Below, one piece after another: positions 10,247 to 18,435 of a stretch of DNA of 28,020 nt (position 1 is the first letter of the stretch; each line of letters starts with the position of its first letter). The translations under genes and the position numbers were made by a program. The DNA lies in NCBI GenBank assembly GCA_027576995.1, contig JANBQC010000372.1, forward strand, positions 1 to 28,020. Reading direction: 5' to 3'. The notes beneath the pieces are model-generated. The model saw nothing but the letters and a program-made list of their open reading frames with translations, searched no databases and was not told the origin of the DNA. The stretch is from Dimargaris cristalligena (lineage: Eukaryota > Kickxellomycota > Dimargaritomycetes > Dimargaritales > Dimargaritaceae).

Positions 10247-11003
10247 GGCTTAAACGGGGATTAGCCAATGTAAAGGGGGAGGTCAAGGACGATTATAGGA
10301 CTAGGGCTTCGCGGATGGAGGCGGTGGGAGATATTTTAGTTATTTATCTATAAGCACACCGGGCGGTAGGTCGAGGTCGTAAATTGGCAAGAAATAGCCC
10401 GGGTTAGTGGAAAAGAGAGGGCCGCCTAGTAGGATCGGCCAATGGCGAAGGGTCGAGTGGTGTGCCGCTTCCGTTTGTGAATGAAGGTTTACCAACCCAC
10501 TCTCTTTTTCCCTGGAGGACTTTACTAACCCGGAATAGGGGATAATAATGCATTGGGCCACTCAATTTTTAGGTTGGATGCTCAAAAAAAAGTTAGAGCA
10601 GTTGAGTGGTTTGTAGTCCTATATATGTCCCACCGTGGGGGAAAAATTGAGATATGGGATTGAACACTGATTGCCTAACTGGTGTGATGTTGTACACTCC
10701 GCTCTCGGTCTTCAGGCAGTCACACCGTCGCCGCATTCCCATCACCTTGAGCCGCGCACCCTCTTCAGGTGCATATATCATTCGTTGCCCCTCTTTTGGT
10801 AATGCTGCCCTCCTTTCGACATGGGTGGGTATATGCACCTGAACTCTTTTCTGCTTATAGTCCCTACCGCCATCCTTCTTCCTGGCTCTTCTTCCTTACC
10901 TTCACTTTCACGTTCCAATACTACTTACTATCTATTTGTCCCTTGGCTATATTCTCCAACCCCTTTCTCTTTATAGTATCCGTTACTTTTCCGTTTTGCA
11001 ACT
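10247..11003. other. Divergent intergenic region (PDCD2 / NIPSNAP promoters) with a foldback
   Basis: This 757-bp spacer must hold both promoters. I find no further gene. A long imperfect foldback has arms at about 10399-10419 and 10500-10533, and a separate 8-bp inverted repeat CCACTCAA/TTGAGTGG lies at 10558-10565 and 10602-10609. Upstream of NIPSNAP the plus strand is pyrimidine-rich (about 10860-10990), as is common in fungal promoters. Confidence 0.5.
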
Positions 11004-11951
11004 ATGCTTCCACGACTGCTAGCCTTCCGCCCGACCCTGGCCCCACTTTCCCGCCCGGTGCTAACTCCGACTACTCCCCGGCTCGCTACTCTGATGAGCG
11101 GATCCTTTCCCAGACTGGCCCAGCGTACCCCGGACTCGGTCGACTCTACTACTACTACTACCGCTGGCCCGGAAAACCCCGCCGCCGTGGCCGACGTCAC
11201 CTTACCTAAACGGGCCTCATCCCTGGTAAGCTCGATTCTGCACGGTTCCCCAAAGGCCAAGCAAGAGGCCCGCGACACATTCTCGCGCCTGTTGGCCCGG
11301 GGCAAGTACGTTCACGAAATTTGCGAACACTCCGTCAAGCCCGACTGCCACGACGAATACGTGGCCCTCATTTCCGACTTTTACCCCCGGCTGACCCGTG
11401 ACATGAACCCCAGGGTCAAACTGTGCGGGAGTTGGCAAACCGACGTGGGCCGTCTGGATAATTTTGTGCACATTTGGGAATACGAGGGCTACCCGGCCCA
11501 CGGGGAATTACTACACCAACTCAAAACCAACTCCGAGTACCTCGAATTCCAACGCCACTGTATGAAGCTGCTAGCCCGGCGCAACAGCCAGATTATGCTC
11601 GAGTTTGCCTTTTGGCCCACCAGTCCACCCGTTACCACCCATGGCGTGTATGAACTACGGAGCTACCGACTCAAGCCCGGCAACCTGCTCGAGTGGGAGA
11701 GTAACTGGCGCAAGGGTATCGAGTGCCGTAAGGGGTTGGAACACCCCATCGGTGCCTGGTTCTCCCAACTCGGCGGACTGAATCAAGTACACCACATGTG
11801 GGCTTACCCTGATTTGGAAACTCGTAAACGGGCCCGTGAGGAGGCGTGGTCCAATGACGCCTGGGCCCAAACAGTCTACAATACCGTTCGGCTTATTGAC
11901 GAGATGCATGCCAGTATCCTGTCCCCGTTACCATTCAGTCCCCTAAAGTAA
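11004..11951 (+). CDS. NIPSNAP-family mitochondrial protein
   Basis: Single exon, 315 aa. The first 30 or so residues hold Arg, Leu, Pro, Ser and Thr but no acidic residue, as expected of a mitochondrial presequence; this supports the chosen ATG. Two ferredoxin-like NIPSNAP halves follow. The first (about 101-204) contains VKPDCHDEY, GSWQTDVGRLDNFVHIWEYEG and MLEFAFWP. The second (about 213-315) contains GVYELRSYRLKPG, EWESNW, FSQLGGLNQVHHMWAYPDL and the family's end motif SPL. In animals NIPSNAP1/2 are matrix proteins that act as mitophagy signals on damaged mitochondria; the fungal role is not defined, and no catalytic residues are known. Threonines at 49-53 come from a short repeat (ACT)n that is absent from the conserved part. 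Family call is secure. Confidence 0.93.
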   Translation: MLPRLLAFRPTLAPLSRPVLTPTTPRLATLMSGSFPRLAQRTPDSVDSTTTTTAGPENPAAVADVTLPKRASSLVSSILHGSPKAKQEARDTFSRLLARGKYVHEICEHSVKPDCHDEYVALISDFYPRLTRDMNPRVKLCGSWQTDVGRLDNFVHIWEYEGYPAHGELLHQLKTNSEYLEFQRHCMKLLARRNSQIMLEFAFWPTSPPVTTHGVYELRSYRLKPGNLLEWESNWRKGIECRKGLEHPIGAWFSQLGGLNQVHHMWAYPDLETRKRAREEAWSNDAWAQTVYNTVRLIDEMHASILSPLPFSPLK

Positions 11952-12953
11952 ACCTTGGGGGTGCCCTCCTCCCCTCTAATTCGAGACGGCGCTGAACCCC
12001 CCTGCTGGTCTGTTTGACTTGCGTCTTCTTTCCACACCACCTCGCTTTTACCTTCCTTTATATAGTAGTGACATATTGCCCGCTGGCGCTAGCGCGTGAC
12101 CTAGTTGTGTCCCTTCGTTTTCCTACGCCTTTTTACTGATACAATTCACCGGATCCACCATCCGTTTAACTCCAAATCTATCATTATACATATATATCAG
12201 CTGTATACAGTTATTCTGGGCGATCGGAAGATGAGCCGCCGTCATTGAAATGTTCTAAACCGATGCTTGTATGTTACGTATATGCCCCCGTTCTCGCAGC
12301 TATAAACACCCCCTCTTAAAATCATTTCCACACTGGCATTTAGTGCAGGGTTTCAGAGAACCTTATTGGTAGTAAGGTGATGTCACGGTGATGCAGTTAC
12401 TTAGAGATCACTATTGCATATACGATGACAGTAGGAAGGCCGGTTATTGTCTTGCTTTAGATTTACTGGATTTATATAAATCAAATCTCAAACGCCAGGT
12501 AAGTTATGCCGAGAGAGGGATTATGGCGATTTATAAAAATAGGGAAGGCCCTCTCACATCCTACTAACCCACATACCCAGTCAGAGGAGAGGGGGGAGGG
12601 TTTAGTTAGTTATTTAGGGATCATGCTATATACCAATGCAATCGAGTCTCACTGAGGTTTCAGTTGGAGTGATTCGGGTAGAAATCTATTTCGAGTTAAA
12701 ACCAACCCGGAACACCGTTTTACCGAGAGTTTACACCCACAGTACCGGACCAAGGGGATGAAGGGTGCCTATTAGACTCGCACACCTTTTCCAAGCTCGG
12801 TGAGCCGTTGAAAATCACAGTTGTAATGATGATGACAGGCTGAGGTAGCGGTGACCCCACCCCCTTCTTCTCCCGTATTGCTTCTTCAAGAGACTCCTCT
12901 TAATCGGGCGAGACCTTAGTATCCCAATGGCACTGACTGAGCTACTCTTAGAT

Positions 12954-12990
12954 TCAGTCAGCCAGTCAATCAGTCAGTCAGTCCAGTCAG
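12954..12990. repeat. Imperfect CAGT microsatellite
   Basis: About eight CAGTC/CAGT units with a few interruptions, about 335 bp upstream of the small DUF2945-like gene. Tracts like this vary in length by slippage. Confidence 0.7.
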
Positions 12991-13131
12991 CGGTGGGTGG
13001 TGGATTCATACGCCCAGCTCAGTTGAGACTCGGAGGGGGCGGCGGCTCTCAATGGATACTACTAGGTGTATAGGATTCAGCGCCCAACTGATACGCCTAA
13101 TGAAACCCCTCTAGCATGACATATGGGCGTA

Positions 13132-13153
13132 TATATATATATAGAGAGAGAGA
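13132..13153. repeat. TA/GA compound microsatellite
   Basis: Roughly five to six TA units run directly into about five GA units, some 170 bp before the start codon of the next gene. Confidence 0.65.
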
Positions 13154-13224
13154 AGGCGAGCGCCCGGAACCAGGCTTCAACTTCAGTTTCCTCTCCTTCG
13201 TTGTATCCATCATCCTTTCCACCG

Positions 13225-13230
13225 TATAAA
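13225..13230 (+). promoter_or_regulatory. TATA box of the DUF2945-like gene
   Basis: An exact TATAAA lies 100 nt upstream of the ATG at 13325, followed by a pyrimidine-rich leader. Spacing and sequence fit a TATA-driven fungal promoter. Confidence 0.5.
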
Positions 13231-13324
13231 ACCCCTAGTCTTCTCTAGAGCCCCCCCCCCTTCTCCACCGCTCTTTCATTCTAATTATCCCCCCTTACAC
13301 CCCTCCTCCTCTTCAACCATAATC

Positions 13325-13594
13325 ATGTCTTCCCACCACGACTCTACCGCCAACAAGCAGCAGTCCTCCGAGTACTTCAACATCGGCGACAAGGTGATGT
13401 TCCACTTGAACGACCAGGACCGTTCCATGAAAAAGGGTACTGTCATGGACATTGCCATCCAGAGCGCCTTCGAGGGCCAGACCAAGCCCGGCCACCCCGA
13501 GCGCTGGAACCAGGAGCACCACCGCTTCATGGTTAAGGACGAATCCGGTAACGAGCACGTCCTAAAGCGCGAGTGCATCGACAAGCGGGCCTAA
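13325..13594 (+). CDS. Small Tudor-fold protein, DUF2945 (PF11160)-like
   Basis: An 89-aa single-exon protein. After a polar Ser/His/Gln-rich N-terminus (1-17) comes a compact domain: FNIGDKVMFHL (18-28), KKGTVMDI (36-43), a loop with TKPGHPERW (53-61), then HRFMVKDESGNEHVLKREC (66-84). The GDKV...KGTV...hRfmVkdE.G..hvlkr pattern matches the short Tudor-like domain that Pfam names hypervirulence-associated, found in many fungi and bacteria. That name comes from one family member and implies no virulence function here; the molecular role is unknown. Codons are strongly biased to C-ending and AAG forms, more so than in neighbouring genes, and the gene has an exact TATA box, which together suggest high or inducible expression. 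No membrane segment or signal peptide. Family call is moderately sure. Confidence 0.75.
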   Translation: MSSHHDSTANKQQSSEYFNIGDKVMFHLNDQDRSMKKGTVMDIAIQSAFEGQTKPGHPERWNQEHHRFMVKDESGNEHVLKRECIDKRA

Positions 13595-14217
13595 ATCGAA
13601 CCCGAGTTTTTGGTATCGCGCATCACATCACATCGCTGATGATGAAAGATATGGAGTGTGCTTGATCACCGCGTTGGCGGCAGCACTTGCGCCCCACCGA
13701 CCCTACTATCCAGACAGATGTTTCTCCCTGTGTTCTATCTGAGAATGGGGGAGGGTAGGCCGAGTAGTTAAGGCGGATACGACCTACTTGTTTGCGATAT
13801 CTCGCGTATAACCAATAAATACGATATTTTCCGCCTTGTAGGTCAATGTTGATTTGATAGTAGTGGTATGTGTAGAAAAAGTGGTATATCTGGCCTCTTT
13901 AAGGTATATTGACTTCCCTGCCAAGATATGGTAATATATTTCAAACCAACCAAATGCCAGGTAGATTGAGGTAAAAATATAAAGGGAGTTTTTATAGAAC
14001 AGTTCAATTGCAAGAAGGTGGGAAAATAGACCATTGGTAATGGAATAATTGGGGGAGTGGGCTGACGACATGAGTTCGTATGGTCGGACATTTAAGAGGA
14101 ATAGTCCAGAGGGAGGTACCATTAAGAAACTGGAGAGGTGCTCTAGGTATGGTAGTAGTAGGAAGAAGAAGCCAATGTGAGAGGGAGTAGGAATACGCGG
14201 GAGTAAGAAGGGGCAAC
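13595..14217. other. Convergent intergenic region (3' ends of two genes) with tRNA-like A-box remnant
   Basis: No gene supported. An AATAAA lies near 13814 on the plus strand. At 13757-13775 the sequence resembles the D-arm and A box of a tRNA-Ser/Leu gene, but no B box follows. The 8-mers AAGGCGGA and TCCGCCTT (about 13770 and 13829) and the 7-mers GACCTAC and GTAGGTC (about 13781 and 13839) form two interleaved inverted repeats. Confidence 0.4.
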
Positions 14218-15442
14218 CTACTGCTCATCGGCATCGGCATCAACATCCAAATCCACTTCCTTACCCTCGGAAATGGCCATGTCCTTCAGTAAACGGTCCA
14301 ACTGGTCCTTCTTCTCGCTCTCCTGCAGCTTCTGCCGTTCCCGGATAATCCGTTCCAGTTCCGGCTTATATTCGGCGTAGTACTCATCCCGGGCCTCCTT
14401 GACCCGATCGAAGAACTCGTCGAAGCCACTCCCGGTCACCGCGGACACCCCGGCGAACCTGAGGTTAGCGTAAAACTCGTCCAACACCAAACTCATGGAG
14501 TTCATCAGAGACGACATGTAGGTCGTGTCGTCCTTGAGGGCCCGCTGGTAGGCTTCGAAATCGGACATCCATTCAACGGCGAATTGATGGGACTGCACGT
14601 CCGTTTTGTTGAACACCAGAATAAAAGGAAGTTTGGTTTTGTACAGGATACTGCAGGCGTAGAGCATGTTGGACATGAATGTGGCCGGGCTGGTGGTCCG
14701 GGGGGTATCGATGATGTAGGCCAGGACGGTGGGGTACGTGGCGGCGAGGGAGTCTGTGATAATGGAGCCCGAGGCCGACCAGGTGAAAATCTCAATTTGG
14801 CCGGGGGTGTCCACGATCACGTAGTCCAGGGCTTCGGACCGCTTGTCGACAAACTCCAGCACTTGGTCGAATTTGGTGGTAAACAGGTTGAGAGCAGTGA
14901 GGATAGCACCGTTGGGACCGAGCTTGTATTCCTTCATCACCTGCTTGTAGTCAATGGTGTCCCGGATGTCGATATTGGTCCCGTAAGGCAGTTTGCTCAC
15001 GGCCGGGTCCAAGTTGAGCACATACGGGGCCTGCTTCTGGGCTCGTAGGTGGGCATTCATGCGCTGGAAAGGGAGATACGAAGTGTGGAGCAGAGGGCTG
15101 GGAGTTAGGAAACAGTTAATACAATGGGGTTGAATGCAATGGATTGTTAAGTCGTTTAGACTAAAGTATGCGCTCAATGGAGGCGCCTGAACCGCAGCCG
15201 TTCAGGTTCAGTCATTCTAGGCAATCCTGGTGGACTAGACCTGAGAGGAATTCACCCTTGGTGTGGGGGGGGGGGGGTTCCCGGAAGCTAGTTAAGGTAA
15301 GGCCAGGCTAGGTGTATCTACTTACCTGCATGAAGGTGGTTTTACCGGAGCCCGCCATGCCGATGCACAGAATAACGGTGGGCATCTTTTTAGGGTCGGT
15401 AGTTTGGGCGGCTGAGGCCGAGGCGGTTTCGGGGGCACTCAT
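14218..15442 (-). CDS. GPN1: GPN-loop GTPase 1 (2 exons)
   Basis: Homologue of GPN1/XAB1 and yeast Npa3, a cytosolic GTPase needed for assembly and nuclear import of RNA polymerase II. Exon 1 is 15442-15326 and exon 2 is 15063-14218; the 262-nt GT-AG intron falls in phase 0 directly after the P-loop and joins TTFMQ to RMNAHL. The product has 320 aa. Visible motifs: P-loop GMAGSGKTT (28-36), NLDPAV (56-61), NIDIRDT (69-75), the diagnostic GPN at 88-90, DTPGQIE (124-130), FTWSASG (132-138), [17 protein letters not shown] (170-186) and NKTD (191-194). All nucleotide-binding motifs are intact. The C-terminus is a charged coiled-coil-like helix and ends in a short Asp-rich tail, so it is shorter than human or yeast GPN1 (about 375-385 aa). 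The intron contains a run of 13 G. Confidence 0.96.
15265..15277. repeat. Poly(G) run of 13 inside the GPN1 intron
   Basis: Thirteen consecutive G on the plus strand (C in the transcript), within the intron near its 5' end. Such runs are unstable and prone to sequencing error; it does not affect the coding frame. Confidence 0.85.
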
Positions 15443-16597
15443 GGTGAAAGTGGATAGTATGGAAATAGAGGCCAATGCCAAAATCGGGACTTTAATGAAT
15501 AAGTAAAAAGGCAATGGGAGGGAGGAAAAGTACAGACGCGACAATGCAATGTTATAAAAAAACGAGGGGCTGAATAGGGAAGAGAGATTGTGGGTAGTTT
15601 AGGTAAAGCCGGTTCAATTTACCTAATCGTACGGGAAGCTGTGAAGGGTATAATAGGGCCAGTGTGGCAAATTACACTTTAGATATATCAAGGCACTATT
15701 TATCTGCCTTTTTTTCTCTTGGTTGTGTTACTCGCCTTGTCATTGTGGCAGCGTTGGAATATGATGGATTTAGCTGCCAAATCGGAATTTGATCACTTGC
15801 TGACATAACCCATAGTATATTGATGCTTTCATATTTAACTTACTCATTTGATGGTTTTGTATATCAGTTTTCAAGGCAAGTCTAGCTTGGGCAAAATGTC
15901 CAATTTAGCTGATTTATCTCCCCAGACAAACAATGGTGCCTTTGTAGTTGGCCCGATAGATATATTCTATAAGGTGTTTTATCCAACTAGCAAGGTGGGT
16001 CTCTCCTCTATATTCCTTGGGCATTAATGTGGGAGAGGTTCAACCGGGCTGTATAACGAAAAATCCGTTGGATGAAGCAAATATGACTGGTTAAAAATAA
16101 ATCTCCCATATATTATCCCATACAGTTATCATTTAAAACCTTATACAGCTGGGCCGAACTTCACCCATGTCCTTTTGCCAGGGTAATTTCCTCCCATGGG
16201 TGATTATGGTGTGATTTTTTGGGAGGTAATTGATTGAATAGGCGTAGCGATATATCCAGCACTCCAGGAAACTCAGCCTAGTAAATTCATTCAGCTGTAA
16301 AAAAAAAGAGGGGAACTTCACAAAGTGAGGCAACACGAATTCAAGCCAAGGTAAAAGTCCAAGCATTTCTTTTCTAGTGTACAACAGCAACATTCACAGA
16401 CCAGGCCACCTGCATAGCTATATTTCTAGTCCCCGTACTTCGTTTCCCCCAACTTTGCCGAAGCCGCCGGTCACTTTCAACTGCATTCCAGCTCGCTAAT
16501 CCTACATTTACCTCATAACTAAGCAACAGGCAGGTAGTAGTACATTTCGACAGACGAAACCCCCTGTTTGAAAAAAAAAAGTCACCGACGACCCAAC
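15443..16597. other. Divergent intergenic region (GPN1 / WDR89), no gene seen
   Basis: About 1.15 kb that must hold both promoters. An 86-codon minus-strand frame (16133-16393) has no protein-like signal. The segment just before WDR89 is pyrimidine- and C-rich (about 16430-16510), as expected near a fungal promoter. Confidence 0.45.
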
Positions 16598-17764
16598 ATG
16601 ACTACTGCTCACCCCCGTATCGAGCCCAACCTCATTCCCGAGCTCTTTCTACGGAACAGCACCCATTTTAGTCCTGATGCCAGCAGCTACGTGTTCCAAC
16701 TCGAATGGCTAGACGGAAGCAACGACCCATGGGATACCAATCCCAGCCTGACCTCACCCCAGACTTTAGCCGCCAGTGCGTCGGACCACCTGATAAAAAT
16801 CTACAATGTCGAGTCGTTAGGTCTCATACAGGCGCTGAAATTCCACACAAAGACGATCCAGCATATCCAGGCCGTGCCGGGACAACCCCAGGCCCTCATT
16901 AGTGCCTCCGACGACGGTCGGGTCGCCCTATGGGATTTACGGCTAGCCACAGAAACCCATGGTCCGGTCCAGGTCTTTACGGCCCCTCCGCCCGCCTATG
17001 CCCAATCAAAACCCTCCCAGGCCCCGGCCATGTTAGCCGCCGACATTAGCCGGTCCGGCCATCTACTCGTCGCCGGTACCGAATACAGCGAATCCACGCT
17101 CGAGGCCGCCGTTAGTTTCTACGACTTGCGCCAGGCGGCCGACCGTAGCGTCGTGCAGGTGTATCGGGAATCCCACGGCGACGACGTGACGCAGGTGAAG
17201 TTCCATCCCCTCCACCACCACATTCTCCTGACCGGTTCCGAGGATGGCCTCTTGTGTTTATTCGATACCCAACAAGCCGACGAAGAAGACGCCATCACGG
17301 CCGTGGGCAATACGTCGTCCACAGTGAATCGCGCCGGCTGGTTCGGTCCCTCGGCGGAATTCATTTACTCCCTCAGTCCTTTGGAAAATTTCTCCCTGTG
17401 GTCGGTCCAAAGCGACGGTCTGGACCCCGTCCACCAGTGGTCGGACATCCGTCGGTTCGGGGGGCCGAGCTGGACGCCCGACTACGCCATTGACTGTCAT
17501 TATAATCCCCGCACCCAGCGGCTGTTCCTGCTGACGGGCTCCCACGAGGGCCAGGTCCAGTCGTTCCACGTGGGTGCTGACGATGTGCAGCTATGCCAAG
17601 TGCTCAATCACGGCCACGCCGAATTGGTCCGGGCGGCTATTTACAGTCCGGATCAAGCGGCCCTGATTTCCGGTGGCGAGGACTCGAGGTTGACGACGTG
17701 GTCGAATATTCCGCCTCCGCCGGTAGAGTCAGAGCCCTCGGAAATGATGGAAACTGGCCCCTAG
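16598..17764 (+). CDS. WDR89: WD-repeat protein, WDR89 family
   Basis: Single exon, 388 aa. An in-frame stretch upstream starts only at TTG, so the ATG at 16598 (MTTAHP) is the start. WD40 blades are visible as repeated units: LAASASDHLIKIYN (57-70), ALISASDDGRVALWDLR (99-115), LLVAGTEYS...VSFYDLR (156-178), DDVTQVKFHP...LLTGSEDGLLCLFD (195-223), WFGPSAEFIYSLSPLENFSLW (248-268), RLFLLTGSHEGQVQSFHV (308-325) and ALISGGEDSRLTTW (355-368), enough for a seven-bladed propeller. The DDVTQVKFHP block and the blade order match WDR89 rather than generic WD proteins. The cellular role of WDR89 is poorly defined; it is presumed a scaffold. No catalytic domain, signal or membrane segment. The last 20 residues are Pro/Glu-rich. 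The gene diverges from GPN1 and converges with the kinase gene. Confidence 0.85.
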   Translation: MTTAHPRIEPNLIPELFLRNSTHFSPDASSYVFQLEWLDGSNDPWDTNPSLTSPQTLAASASDHLIKIYNVESLGLIQALKFHTKTIQHIQAVPGQPQALISASDDGRVALWDLRLATETHGPVQVFTAPPPAYAQSKPSQAPAMLAADISRSGHLLVAGTEYSESTLEAAVSFYDLRQAADRSVVQVYRESHGDDVTQVKFHPLHHHILLTGSEDGLLCLFDTQQADEEDAITAVGNTSSTVNRAGWFGPSAEFIYSLSPLENFSLWSVQSDGLDPVHQWSDIRRFGGPSWTPDYAIDCHYNPRTQRLFLLTGSHEGQVQSFHVGADDVQLCQVLNHGHAELVRAAIYSPDQAALISGGEDSRLTTWSNIPPPPVESEPSEMMETGP

Positions 17765-18435
17765 CCCTAAAGCCATGTGCGTTCTTAATACGCCCCATCT
17801 CTTCACGGGTATTTTCTCAATTACATCAAACCTTATTATGGCGTGGGCTGGAGTTTGATTGACTACCTGGTAGCATATATCCAATCAAGCAGCATGTCCA
17901 TGGTTATTTCGTTGGTTATAATATATACATTTCACCACCCACCTGTTATTTACGAAAGCTTACATTTTCGTTGGCTTACACCATTTTATATTTCACACTC
18001 GCGTAGATCAACTCAGCATTGAGAAGCCGGTTTCAGTCTTATTAGAGCCGCCCTACCTCCTCCTGCTCGCCCACCTAACCTACACAAGAGGGACAGCTGC
18101 CCAAATAACTAAAAAGCTGTGCATCAATTTTATTTATATCCGTTAATTGTCACAGGAATTCTGCCCCGAATTACGACTTTTTTTACCTTTGATTGGTCCC
18201 ATTGACGTCCAACTATACCCAGACCCCCCCTGGGTCTGCATGATGTATTCCAAATAATAATAATTTATTTACAGAGGTCCCACTTGGTAACCCGTTTTGC
18301 TCAAATCGTACATTTTTTTTTGATAACAAGGGGGGGTGGGCTATAGGACATTTTCCTCGGATAATTAGATGGCCCTATATTTCGATATTCTCTACTAAAT
18401 TGGGGATGGCGGGTGGCCAAGGAGAGCGGGTGAAT
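17765..18435. other. Convergent intergenic region, no gene seen
   Basis: The 3' flanks of WDR89 and the kinase gene. A GC-rich hairpin, ACCCAG/CTGGGT with a C-rich loop, lies near 18216-18237. Otherwise AT-rich with no frame worth reporting. Confidence 0.45.

Larger units (their letters stand above)
11952..13324. other. Long intergenic region with microsatellites; promoter of the DUF2945-like gene
   Basis: Almost 1.4 kb without a gene that I can support. It holds a degenerate CAGT repeat (about 12954-12990), a TA run followed by a GA run (about 13132-13153), and a run of ten C near 13251, all close to the small gene at 13325. The length is unusual here and suggests a large regulatory region for that gene, though an unseen non-coding RNA cannot be excluded. 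Confidence 0.5.

Noticed and set aside
13637..13741. C/D-box snoRNA-like pair: ATGATGA at 13637 and CTGA near 13738
   Set aside because: No terminal stem flanks the boxes, internal C'/D' boxes are unclear, and both words are short enough to occur by chance.
13784..14122. 112-codon minus-strand open frame in the convergent spacer downstream of GPN1
   Set aside because: Aromatic- and Ile-rich composition typical of translated AT-rich spacer, overlaps the 3' flanks of two genes, no motif.
14584..15048. Long plus-strand frame antisense to GPN1
   Set aside because: Mirror of a GC-rich coding strand; the minus strand carries all conserved GTPase motifs. The same holds for long antisense frames over the helicase (22506-22901) and NDUFA11 (27120-27533).
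16133..16393. 86-codon minus-strand open frame between GPN1 and WDR89
   Set aside because: AT-rich, irregular composition, no conserved motif or supporting signals; lies in a divergent promoter spacer.
16568..16597. Ten-codon TTG-initiated extension of WDR89
   Set aside because: Encodes a Lys-rich stretch from an A-run, absent from the family; the ATG at 16598 is in a normal context.
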